Shown here: piece by piece, positions 1-6,827 of the stretch
How positions within the stretch are numbered: the first letter of the stretch is position 1
How the letters are laid out: each line of letters opens with the position of its first letter
Source of the DNA: CAMLQK01 sp964654135
GTDB lineage: Bacteria > Patescibacteriota > Saccharimonadia > Saccharimonadales > UBA4665
Length of the DNA stretch: 11,903 bases
Direction of reading: 5' to 3'
Assembly (NCBI GenBank): GCA_964654135.1
Contig: CAZZHV010000035.1
Coordinates: 1 to 11,903, forward strand
Notes under the pieces: model-generated
Told to the model about the DNA's origin: nothing
Database searches by the model: none
The model's input: the letters and a program-made list of their open reading frames with translations, nothing else
Position numbers and translations under genes: made by a program

Positions 1-26
1 AGTATCCAAAATTACCCAGAGTACGA

Positions 27-32
27 TATAGT
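27..32 (+). promoter_or_regulatory. Probable -10 box of glycosyltransferase gene
   Basis: TATAGT matches the TATAAT consensus at 5 of 6 bases and ends six bases before the ATG at 39, so transcription would begin at or next to the start codon. No good -35 is visible in the short upstream sequence. Confidence 0.4.
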
Positions 33-38
33 TAAGCT

Positions 39-1541
39 ATGAAGCTTGTGGTTATCTCATTTATCCTTGGTGTTATCGTAGAACTAGCAATGCATAGCGG
101 CACATTTGCCTGGCGCATGCGGCACGGATTGGTCGTATGTAACGTGCTTTTAACAGGGTTTGCCTGTGGCGCACTTGTTGTTTGGCACCCTAATACTGCG
201 AGCGTACTTATAGCTTTGGCTGGTATATACCGCATCTTTAATGCAGTGCGCATCGTTAAGGGACGTATGCACGAGAACTACTTACGGCGCACTACCCGCA
301 AGACATCATTTGCGCTGTTAGCACTCCAGATTATTATTGCAGGAGCTTGGTGGCAATGGTACGAAAATACCGGTAATCGTCGGCTTTTGTGGCTCTGTGT
401 AGCAATATTGCAGGCACTCGTTGCCCTTGTATATATGATATCGACCATTCGTCGGCTAAGGCACACTATGCCAGTTGCGAGCACCAAACGTTTTACTGAC
501 GTACAGCTGCCTTCTATCTCTATCGCCATTCCTGCGCGTAACGAAACTGACGATTTGCGTGCAGTACTAGAGAGTGTTATCGCCAACGACTACCCAAAGT
601 TTGAAGTATTAGTACTCGATGATTGCTCGCAGAACAAGCACACTCCCGAAATTATCAGGTCATTTGCCCACGATGGCGTTCGTTTTTTGCAGGGTGACGA
701 ACCCAAAGACACTTGGCTGGCAAAAAACCAAGCGTATGACCAGCTTGCCCGTGAAGCCAGTGGCGAGTACATCCTCTTTTGTGGCGTTGACATTAGGTTT
801 GAATCAGACAGCATTCGCAAACTTGTAACTGTTATGTTGGAGCGTGACAAGCAAATGATTAGTGTTATGCCCCGCCGCGCCGACGCTGTTGCCGGAAAGT
901 TCGCACTGGCTCAGGCTATGCGCTATTGGTGGGAGCTCGTTCCACCTCGCCGTCTCTTTAATCGACCCGCTGTACTAAGCAGCTGCTGGATGATTAAACG
1001 TGATGCGCTTAAGCGTACTGGCGGTTTTGCGGCCGTTGCGCGCGCTATTGTGCCTGAGGCATACTTTGCCAAACAACTCGTCTCTCACGATGCTTATAGT
1101 TTTATTCAGAGTGACGATGTACTTGGTATTGAGAGCGTAAAAGCGCCTTCCGAACAGCGTGACACGGCGCTACGTATGCGCTATCCGCAATTGCATCGTC
1201 GCCCCGAGCTTGTGTATATAACAAGCCTGTTCGAGCTGCTATTTTTGATCATGCCATTCGTTATGGCGATAGCCGGCTGGTGGTTGCCAATTAGCCACGC
1301 CACTGTTATCTGCTCCGCAATTGCGTCGGTGCTTCTGGTTATTACCTACGAAATGGTGGCTATTAGCACGCGTATCAACCACTGGAGCTTTGCACTTATC
1401 GCGCTGCCAATTGTAACGCTAACAGACTTGGCCCTCTTGCACCGCTCAATGTGGCTCTACGAATTCTCCGAAGTGACCTGGAAAGGTCGCAACGTTTGCG
1501 TCCCTGTAATGCACACCTATCCTCATTTGCCCAAGGCATAA
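39..1541 (+). CDS. Membrane-anchored family-2 glycosyltransferase
   Basis: This 500-aa protein is a processive-type or lipid-directed GT2 enzyme expected to move a sugar from a nucleotide-sugar to a membrane or lipid acceptor. The N-terminus (about residues 1-135) has several hydrophobic helices. The GT-A domain then begins with IPARNE (164-169), a nucleotide-binding VLDD (192-195), and a region around CGVDIRF (248-254) where the usual DxD is reduced to one Asp (D251). Three hydrophobic helices follow (about 397-417, 421-440, 450-466). A C-terminal WKGR (481-484) is also seen in carotenoid/diaponeurosporenoate-type glycosyltransferases (CrtQ-like), but the substrate cannot be assigned. The ATG at 39 is the only sensible start, because an in-frame TAA lies at 33-35. 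No ribosome-binding site is visible; a TATAGT box at 27-32 suggests a leaderless message. The gene converges on the Bax-inhibitor gene and stands alone. Confidence 0.88.
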   Translation: MKLVVISFILGVIVELAMHSGTFAWRMRHGLVVCNVLLTGFACGALVVWHPNTASVLIALAGIYRIFNAVRIVKGRMHENYLRRTTRKTSFALLALQIIIAGAWWQWYENTGNRRLLWLCVAILQALVALVYMISTIRRLRHTMPVASTKRFTDVQLPSISIAIPARNETDDLRAVLESVIANDYPKFEVLVLDDCSQNKHTPEIIRSFAHDGVRFLQGDEPKDTWLAKNQAYDQLAREASGEYILFCGVDIRFESDSIRKLVTVMLERDKQMISVMPRRADAVAGKFALAQAMRYWWELVPPRRLFNRPAVLSSCWMIKRDALKRTGGFAAVARAIVPEAYFAKQLVSHDAYSFIQSDDVLGIESVKAPSEQRDTALRMRYPQLHRRPELVYITSLFELLFLIMPFVMAIAGWWLPISHATVICSAIASVLLVITYEMVAISTRINHWSFALIALPIVTLTDLALLHRSMWLYEFSEVTWKGRNVCVPVMHTYPHLPKA

Positions 1542-1543
1542 AA

Positions 1544-1564
1544 AAACCGACCTAAGGCCGGTTT
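1544..1564. terminator. Bidirectional intrinsic terminator
   Basis: AAACCG (1544-1549) pairs with CGGTTT (1559-1564); inside it CC/GG can pair after one A-C mismatch. It starts three bases after the glycosyltransferase stop. On the minus strand the stem is followed by an uninterrupted T run (complement of 1541-1546), so it is a better terminator for the leftward Bax-inhibitor gene than for the rightward gene. Confidence 0.65.
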
Positions 1565-1575
1565 GAATAATCTGT

Positions 1576-1616
1576 CAGACCCGGATGCGGAAGTATGTTA
1601 CCGCATCCGGGATCTG
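1576..1616. terminator. Strong GC-rich hairpin between convergent genes
   Basis: CCCGGATGCGG (1580-1590) is the exact reverse complement of 1601-1611, giving 11 bp with a 10-base loop. CAGA/TCTG (1576-1579 with 1613-1616) extend it past a single bulged base. No T run follows on either strand, so it is either a GC-type transcript end carried with the acquired gene or an mRNA 3' stabiliser. Confidence 0.6.
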
Positions 1617-1667
1617 CACTATGGTGTTATGTTGGTTGAGCGTTGCGCTTCGGAGTGACCGCTAAGG

Positions 1668-2339
1668 TCAGTCGTCGCCGAGGAGGCTGGCCACCCGCAG
1701 GAACATGTTGAGGATGTCCAGGAAGATGTCCGCGGCCGAGTCGATGGCCTTGTCCAGCGTCCGCTCCTCGTGCATGGCACGGTTGAAGTCGAACACGACC
1801 AGACCACCGAAGACGACGAGACCGACCCAGTCCCACAGGTGCAGCGCACCGACGCCGAGGAACGGCACGATGAACTGTCCGAGCAGCAGGATGAGCAACG
1901 CGCCGAACGCGTAGTGCGCCCAACGGTTGAGGTCCTCCGGGATCATCGCGCCGAGTACGCCGAGCACCGCGGTCGTGACCAGGGTGATGACCAAGGCCTT
2001 GGCGATGTGGCTGGGCGCGAACGTGCCGAGCACCGGACCGATCATCAGACCGAACGGACCCGCAACGAGTGCGTAGCCTGTGGCCGAGAACAGCGGCCTG
2101 TCGGACACGTTGTACAGCCAGGTGCCACCGAGAGCCACCAGGAACAGACCGATCATGAAGATCAGGACCTGCCCCTTGGACCACGCCTGGAGGTTCCAGT
2201 TGTGCGAGATGGCCGCGAAGAACGCGCAGAAACCGACACCGGCGAGTGTGAAGAACGTCACCAGCGTCATGAACGCGCTCTTGCTCATCATGTCGGCGTA
2301 GTTGCCGCGGGTACGGCTGCCGACTCGCGTCGAAGACAT
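1668..2339 (-). CDS. Bax inhibitor-1 / YccA-type membrane protein (likely acquired)
   Basis: The 223-aa product (from the ATG at 2339) is a small multi-span membrane protein of the Bax inhibitor-1/TMBIM family; bacterial members act as proton-sensitive calcium leak channels or as modulators of FtsH. About seven hydrophobic helices run along the chain. The C-terminus carries the family signature DIFLDILNMFLRVASLL, with the Asp of the pore region. Upstream is a clear GAAGGAG site, ten bases before this ATG; a TTG at 2342 with seven-base spacing is an alternative. The great majority of codons end in G or C, in sharp contrast to every neighbour, and the frame therefore also throws long spurious frames on both strands. 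This and the strong RBS point to recent transfer from a high-GC donor, most simply an actinobacterial host. Convergent with the glycosyltransferase; downstream of the histidine kinase but with its own promoter. Confidence 0.87.
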   Translation of the reverse strand: MSSTRVGSRTRGNYADMMSKSAFMTLVTFFTLAGVGFCAFFAAISHNWNLQAWSKGQVLIFMIGLFLVALGGTWLYNVSDRPLFSATGYALVAGPFGLMIGPVLGTFAPSHIAKALVITLVTTAVLGVLGAMIPEDLNRWAHYAFGALLILLLGQFIVPFLGVGALHLWDWVGLVVFGGLVVFDFNRAMHEERTLDKAIDSAADIFLDILNMFLRVASLLGDD

Positions 2340-2364
2340 CAAGGTACAACTCCTTCCGTGAAGG

Positions 2365-2380
2365 GCGTCAAATGTGACGC
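2365..2380 (-). promoter_or_regulatory. Inverted repeat in leader of Bax-inhibitor mRNA
   Basis: GCGTCA (2365-2370) and TGACGC (2375-2380) form a perfect 6-bp inverted repeat with a four-base spacer. It lies between the promoter and the ribosome-binding site, so it could be an operator or a small mRNA hairpin. Function is not known. Confidence 0.35.
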
Positions 2381-2404
2381 AACAAAACGTGCAGATTGCT
2401 ATGT

Positions 2405-2433
2405 TTTATACAGTGCGCCTTAGATCATGTCAA
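2405..2433 (-). promoter_or_regulatory. Near-consensus sigma-70 promoter for Bax-inhibitor gene
   Basis: Read on the minus strand, TTGACA (2433-2428) matches the -35 consensus perfectly; a 17-base spacer follows, then TATAAA (2410-2405), 5 of 6 for the -10. The predicted start lies near 2398, leaving a leader of about 58 bases that contains the inverted repeat at 2365-2380 and a GAAGGAG ribosome-binding site. Confidence 0.75.
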
Positions 2434-2450
2434 TGATTATATAAAGCAGC

Positions 2451-3602
2451 TTAAGTCGCCGAAGGTGTTTCTGGCTTTGGCTGAGCTACATCGGCAACGG
2501 CGAGGTTCGGGATAAAAATACTAAAAGTTGAACCTTTGTCGATTTGGCTTTTGAGTTCAATCTCGGCATGCAGTAGACGAGCTAGCTTGAGTGTGACATA
2601 CAACCCAAGGCCTGTGCCATTATGCTGACGGGTGCGAAAGTCTTCTGAGCGGAAGAACTTGTCAAAGACCTTCTCCTGATCGCTCTTACTAATGCCAATG
2701 CCGGTATCGATTACCTTAAAGCACACACCCTTCTCTTCGGGTTGAGCGGTAACGGTAACAGAGCCCTTTTCGGTGTACTTAATAGCATTGGTGATGAAGT
2801 TTTGGAGTACCTCGCGGACATAGAGTTGTCCCGAGAACAGCGGCGGAATAGTGCCCTTAATTTCGGTTTTAAGTTCAAGACCCTTAGCCTTGGCATCGCC
2901 CTCATAGCTTTTAGCTAGCTCGGCAACCAACGTTGGAATATCTATTGGTGCAATGTCTACATTGAGCTTGCCGCGCTCTGCGCGAGACAGCGTTGCCAAG
3001 TCGTTGACCATGCTGGCCAAGAATAAAATCTGGTCGTGGGATTGTTTGAGCGCCGCTTTGATCTGCTCGATATCATTCGTCTTTTCGGCAATAAATAAAG
3101 CGTTACTGATGTTACCTTCGGAAATGGCAATTGGAGTACGTAACTCGTGGCTAACCACACTAATAAACTCATCACGCTCTTCTTCGAGTGATTTTTCTCG
3201 GGTAATATCACGCACAAGGAGTACCGAACCGCGTTGGCCGTCGCGACCATAACCAAGGTGTACTGGCGCAATACTAAGGTAAAGGTTGGCTGTACTGCCA
3301 TCTTTGTAATGAAGTAGCAGGTCACGACGTGATGTCGCGGTAGTAGCTTCGTCAACGAGCTTTGTAACGTCAATTTCTTGTCCGTTTTTATCAAAGAGAC
3401 TCAAGATAGACTTGAGCGGTTTACCGTGTACGCTGCTGTTGAGGTCTAGAACGTTCAGGGCGGCACCATTGTAGATAACGACGTGCATCTTGCCATCTAC
3501 CGCGATTACTCCGTCAGCCATACTGTTAATGAGGCTGGTTAGACGTTCATGTTCGACATCGATTGCACGGGTACGGCGGCGGGTCAGGATACGTTTCATC
3601 AT
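2451..3602 (-). CDS. Soluble PAS-domain sensor histidine kinase
   Basis: This 383-aa kinase has no membrane helix and should sense a cytoplasmic cue. A basic N-terminus is followed by a PAS domain (about residues 20-135, with GVIAVDGKMHVVIYN). The HisKA domain has SHELRTP with phospho-acceptor H152. The ATPase domain shows the N box (NAIKYT, N272), G1 DTGIGI (299-304), the F box FDKFFR (313-318) and G2 GTGLGLY (329-335), so all catalytic elements are intact. The last ~15 residues are a Pro/Ala-rich tail. Two ATGs begin the frame at 3602; no convincing ribosome-binding site is seen, and the gene starts ten bases after the YgjP-like gene's stop, so it is probably read by transcript continuation. 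No response regulator is adjacent; the one at 8334-9014 has its own kinase, making this an orphan or a partner for a regulator elsewhere. No terminator separates it from the downstream Bax-inhibitor gene. Confidence 0.93.
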   Translation of the reverse strand: MMKRILTRRRTRAIDVEHERLTSLINSMADGVIAVDGKMHVVIYNGAALNVLDLNSSVHGKPLKSILSLFDKNGQEIDVTKLVDEATTATSRRDLLLHYKDGSTANLYLSIAPVHLGYGRDGQRGSVLLVRDITREKSLEEERDEFISVVSHELRTPIAISEGNISNALFIAEKTNDIEQIKAALKQSHDQILFLASMVNDLATLSRAERGKLNVDIAPIDIPTLVAELAKSYEGDAKAKGLELKTEIKGTIPPLFSGQLYVREVLQNFITNAIKYTEKGSVTVTAQPEEKGVCFKVIDTGIGISKSDQEKVFDKFFRSEDFRTRQHNGTGLGLYVTLKLARLLHAEIELKSQIDKGSTFSIFIPNLAVADVAQPKPETPSAT

Positions 3603-3612
3603 AGTGCTTATA

Positions 3613-4338
3613 TTATGCCACAGTTAGTGGCTTTGGAGTGAGAATTGGTTGATACGTATTAATTTCGTTGCGCAATCCCTTGGCATTTGGCAGGTGCTCC
3701 TCGAGCTCTTTCCAGAACGGCGGGCCGTGTCTCATCACCTTGGTGTGAGTCAGTTCATGTAGGAGCACGTAATCGATAAGCGGCCAGGGTAACTGCATGA
3801 GAAACAGATTGAGCGTAATTTCTTTTTGAGAGCTGCAGCTTCCCCACCTGCTCTTAAGCTGCTTAACCGTTACATTTTTATACGAAAAGAAATGCTCAGC
3901 AGCCAACTGATTAAGTCGCTCCGGCAAAAGTTTTTCGGCTTCGCGTTTGAGTGCCCGAATACTTGCTTGACGAGCTTTGGACTGCACGGTTTCGTGCGTC
4001 GAAGCTACTGTTATGGGATGTAATACGTAAATTTCGGAGCTATATACCTTGGTGCTGACCGTTTTGCGGCCGTCTTCACCCGAGAAATAGATGCGGTGAT
4101 TTTTGCCAATATGCTCGCCGTGAGCAATGGGAGCGGTACCTTGTTTGTGTACGTTTTCGTGAATCCAACGAGACTTGGCTTTTACAAACTCTTCGGCAGC
4201 GCGATACGGCACCCAATATGGCAACGATACACGAATTTCACCATTAAGCCCCACACTTAAACGAAGACTACGATTGCCTTTACGTTTATACATGGCAACG
4301 GTGCCAATACTTGGAATATCAACGTGTTTAACAGACAT
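3613..4338 (-). CDS. YgjP-like metallopeptidase-fold protein (DUF45)
   Basis: A 241-aa member of the YgjP/DUF45 family, which shares the zincin HExxH fold of SprT and M48 peptidases; the physiological substrate of most members is unknown. The zinc-site motif is HELTH (194-198), with a third probable ligand at H204 (MRHGPPFW). The family hallmark SRWGSCSS (163-170) and the N-terminal strand-rich SLRLSVGLNGEIRVSLP segment are present, and the length is normal for the family. The ATG at 4338 lies six bases after the stop of the upstream P-loop kinase gene with no evident ribosome-binding site, so translation is probably coupled. The histidine kinase gene follows ten bases downstream. The three genes form one leftward transcription unit; why they are together is not clear. 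Confidence 0.9.
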   Translation of the reverse strand: MSVKHVDIPSIGTVAMYKRKGNRSLRLSVGLNGEIRVSLPYWVPYRAAEEFVKAKSRWIHENVHKQGTAPIAHGEHIGKNHRIYFSGEDGRKTVSTKVYSSEIYVLHPITVASTHETVQSKARQASIRALKREAEKLLPERLNQLAAEHFFSYKNVTVKQLKSRWGSCSSQKEITLNLFLMQLPWPLIDYVLLHELTHTKVMRHGPPFWKELEEHLPNAKGLRNEINTYQPILTPKPLTVA

Positions 4339-4344
4339 GAAAAG

Positions 4345-5007
4345 TTATCGAATGACGATGTTTCGTCGGCTCATATCGACGCGCCCTGCAGTAGGGTTCG
4401 GAACAAGGTTCACCAGACCAGGCTTTACGAGCTTGGTTGAGATTTCGTTTTGAGAAGCAAGGTTGAGCTCGCGTAAACGCTTCATAAAGGCACTCAGCTG
4501 AGTGTTAAAGGTGTGCTTACCGCTAATAACAATGTACTCTTCGTTAATCTCTGGGTTTTGCATGCCGCCGGCGATACGGTCGAACGTAGCACGGTCGAGT
4601 GGCATTGCAAACTTGTCGTCGCTACGGCGACGGTCGCGCTTGGTAACGCGTACAATTGCACTCTCGTGGTCTATTTGGAACCAAATAAGAACAGGCTGAG
4701 CATGTTCTTTGCGTGCCATTTCACGAAGTTGGCGACGTTGGCTTAAACGCATAGCGTTAGTATCGTACACGACGCTAATACCGGCACCAAGGAACTCACC
4801 CGTCATGTAGTCCATGAGCTGGGCAATAACTTGGTTCTCGTCTTTGTCGTACTGTGGGTTTTCAAAAAGTTCACCGCGGATGCGGTCGCCCTGAATATGA
4901 GCTGCCTGGAGGTGGTCGCACAATTGGCGCGCGAAGTAGGTTTTACCAGCTCCGGGGAAGCCATAGAGCATAATTAGTAGTGGCTTTGTTGGTATAACCT
5001 TGGACAT
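4345..5007 (-). CDS. P-loop kinase/ATPase (AAA_33, zeta-toxin/PNK-like fold)
   Basis: A 220-aa P-loop phosphotransferase. The Walker A motif GFPGAGKT (16-23) sits near the N-terminus, followed by GDRIRGEL (40-47), which resembles the substrate-side Asp-Arg of zeta-toxin and polynucleotide-kinase-like enzymes. VVYDTNAM (78-85) with a run of arginines (RLSQRRQLR) and a KRDRRR lid-like segment complete the AAA_33 pattern. The substrate could be a nucleotide, sugar, antibiotic or peptide and cannot be read from sequence. The frame stays open upstream to 5106, but that extension overlaps the divergent cupin gene and its promoter; the ATG at 5007 comes directly before a typical hydrophobic strand into Walker A, and an extended -10 lies eight bases before it. 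First gene of the three-gene leftward unit. Confidence 0.85.
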   Translation of the reverse strand: MSKVIPTKPLLIMLYGFPGAGKTYFARQLCDHLQAAHIQGDRIRGELFENPQYDKDENQVIAQLMDYMTGEFLGAGISVVYDTNAMRLSQRRQLREMARKEHAQPVLIWFQIDHESAIVRVTKRDRRRSDDKFAMPLDRATFDRIAGGMQNPEINEEYIVISGKHTFNTQLSAFMKRLRELNLASQNEISTKLVKPGLVNLVPNPTAGRVDMSRRNIVIR

Positions 5008-5015
5008 CAAATACA

Positions 5016-5024
5016 AGTATGCCA
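5016..5024 (-). promoter_or_regulatory. Extended -10 for P-loop kinase operon
   Basis: On the minus strand TGG precedes CATACT (5021-5016), an extended -10 of the TGn-TATAAT type. Eight bases separate it from the ATG at 5007, so the message would be leaderless or nearly so. The facing cupin gene has the same CATACT with a TGT prefix. Confidence 0.45.
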
Positions 5025-5063
5025 GATTTTCCTCCAAACGGAAACCCCGGAGCGAACAAAATG

Positions 5064-5072
5064 TGTCATACT
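5064..5072 (+). promoter_or_regulatory. Extended -10 for cupin gene
   Basis: TGT followed by CATACT (5067-5072) is an extended -10; six bases then lead to the ATG at 5079. No -35 resembling TTGACA is visible, as expected for an extended -10 promoter. A leaderless transcript is implied. Confidence 0.45.
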
Positions 5073-5078
5073 GGTTAC

Positions 5079-5375
5079 ATGAATCTAAAAAAATATCGAT
5101 GGTCAAAAGTATACGAATCAGCCGAAGAAGAGCTTCAGGAGTTCCTAGAGGCCCGCAAAATTGCTGCTGAGCGACACGACATCGAAGCTTACGATGAACA
5201 AACGATTCGCGTCGGCGACGCTACCCGCATATGGGGCGTCGAGGGTACTGCCAACTTTACCGTGGATGGTAAACGTTACTCCATGCAACCTGGCGATGTG
5301 CTCGAACTACCTGCTGGCACCGAGTGTGCTATTGCAACGGGCTTAAGCGACTTTGCTTGGTACCAATCAGCCTAA
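5079..5375 (+). CDS. Small single-domain cupin
   Basis: A 98-aa protein with an N-terminal helical stretch rich in Glu/Lys (about 12-35) and a compact cupin half-barrel. GVEGTANFTVDGKRY resembles the first-to-second strand region, and QPGDVLELPAGTECA is the second cupin motif (PGD...PaG) with Cys where a His ligand is common. The usual HxH of motif 1 is absent, so metal binding is doubtful; it may be a structural or ligand-binding cupin rather than an oxygenase. An upstream ATG at 5019 in the same frame is unlikely because it would lie before the promoter and overlap the divergent gene. The 3' end overlaps the end of the convergent terpenoid-synthase-like gene by nine bases. Confidence 0.78.
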   Translation: MNLKKYRWSKVYESAEEELQEFLEARKIAAERHDIEAYDEQTIRVGDATRIWGVEGTANFTVDGKRYSMQPGDVLELPAGTECAIATGLSDFAWYQSA

Positions 5376-6827
5376 AACGCGCTTGTCTTTGGTAACTTGT
5401 TTTATAAACGCGGTGCCGCGCTTTTTGAGTGTGCGCGATGCAATAGCCGAACGGTCGATGTCATCGTAGAGCTTCATAAACTGGCTTTCCTCTGTAACGA
5501 GCAGGCTCTTGAGTAGCATTTCTTTGGCCTGGTGGATGTGCTTTTGAATTTCGTGACTCATTTCTTCGCCACAGCGATCCCAAAAGATCTTTTGGAGTTC
5601 CTCGATGTTGGCTTTCTCGCCAACCGGTAGCTTGCGGCCGTACACGTGCTTAATGAGTGTCATTACGACGTGGGTAATGCGTCCGGCGCGCAGATCTTCT
5701 TGCCAGTCGTGGCAGTCGTCGTTGAGCTGGCGTGCAACTAAATATTGCATGAGCGAATCGTGCAGCAGTTGCTTAGCTTCTGAGTTAATATCGTGAACGC
5801 GACTGGCGATAATGAGTGGCCCCAACACGTGCGCGTAAGATCGGTGGCTTAGGCGGTAGAGATTGCCAAAGATCGGCATTGATTCGGGAATTGTTCCTGG
5901 TTCGCGGTGCGTGTTGTAGACCTCCCAGGCGTTTGTGGCATCCATGGCGTCAAAAGCGTAGTCAACGAAGTTGCGCATGTTGGGATCGGAACAAACCGAA
6001 CGATACAGCTCGAGTGATTTGCGGTGAGCAATATTGGCCAGTGGCAAAGCGCTGGTGTCGCGTTTGTCATCGAGCATGGCATCGTACAGCATATACGCAA
6101 TCCAGCAGTAAAGATTGGCGGCGCCCAACTGCGTCACGACGGCGCTTTGGTCACTCGGGTAGGTTAGCGAGTCGGCAAAATAGGCAGACAACAGCGTAAT
6201 TTCGTAGTTCCTATTGGCACGGCGAATTTTCTCGAGCATTTCTAAGCCAAGTTTGGATATCTCCTCGCCGTACACGTTGAGCTCAAGTTCTACGCGTGAA
6301 AATATTTCGTCGTTCATATGGCTGTACATAATGTCGGCGTTGCGCTCGGCACCGCTCTTTTTGAGGGTTGCGGCGTAAAAGTCAGCACCAAGCCGACCGG
6401 TTTCTGTTAGAGTTTCGTCGTCGCAGCTTACGGCCACAGATAAATTGTCGCGGAGACCTGGGACGCCACTCAGCTGGTGGTAGGTAATGCGAGACACGCA
6501 TGGATTGTCAACAATTCGCTGTTTGATATACACAATAGTCGGCTCTAGCGGCCCGGCGGCCCAACCAGCAAAATGCGCAATTGCAGCATTGGTGAGTAAA
6601 TCCAGCTCAGCCTCATCACTATATGGCCCACCAGGCTGCTGCTCGGCCTTTAGGAGGCGTTGCACGGCAATTGCCAAGTGATCACCCGATATGAGGTCAC
6701 TATCGTGAGCATGCAGCGCATTGAGCACGATAAATGTTTCGTGCAGTGGTGCGCTCTCTAACCACGCCCGAGTTGCCTGGCGCTTTAGTTTGCCTAGTGA
6801 TGGTTGTGACTGTCTTGTAGGGTTCAT
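5367..6827 (-). CDS. Class I terpenoid/isoprenyl synthase-like protein
   Basis: This 486-aa protein is predicted all-helical and carries two aspartate-rich motifs, DDKRD (253-257) in YDAMLDDKRD and DDCHD (370-374) in LNDDCHDWQEDL. Their spacing (~117 residues) and form match the Mg2+-diphosphate-binding motifs of isoprenyl-diphosphate and class I terpene synthases, so it probably acts on a prenyl diphosphate. The N-terminal ~110 residues (KAEQQPGGPYSDEAELD) resemble a repeat of the alpha/alpha-barrel found in squalene cyclases and prenyltransferases. A class II DxDD motif and the GGKxxRP lysine/arginine pair of chain-elongating synthases are not seen, so product and exact class are open. Its ATG overlaps the kinase's TGA (ATGA), implying translational coupling and control by the upstream two-component system. 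Family assignment rests on motifs only. Confidence 0.7.
   Translation of the reverse strand: MNPTRQSQPSLGKLKRQATRAWLESAPLHETFIVLNALHAHDSDLISGDHLAIAVQRLLKAEQQPGGPYSDEAELDLLTNAAIAHFAGWAAGPLEPTIVYIKQRIVDNPCVSRITYHQLSGVPGLRDNLSVAVSCDDETLTETGRLGADFYAATLKKSGAERNADIMYSHMNDEIFSRVELELNVYGEEISKLGLEMLEKIRRANRNYEITLLSAYFADSLTYPSDQSAVVTQLGAANLYCWIAYMLYDAMLDDKRDTSALPLANIAHRKSLELYRSVCSDPNMRNFVDYAFDAMDATNAWEVYNTHREPGTIPESMPIFGNLYRLSHRSYAHVLGPLIIASRVHDINSEAKQLLHDSLMQYLVARQLNDDCHDWQEDLRAGRITHVVMTLIKHVYGRKLPVGEKANIEELQKIFWDRCGEEMSHEIQKHIHQAKEMLLKSLLVTEESQFMKLYDDIDRSAIASRTLKKRGTAFIKQVTKDKRVLG

Noticed and set aside
1627..2349. Long alternative frames on both strands over the Bax-inhibitor gene, including 1770-2423 (+)
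   Set aside because: They are low-complexity Arg/Glu/Gly-rich shadows produced by the high GC3 of the real gene, and show no domain or plausible start signal.
3613..4338. HELTH metallopeptidase as the leader protease of the RiPP system
   Set aside because: It is a standard YgjP-like protein more than 6 kb from the peptide gene and in an unrelated operon.
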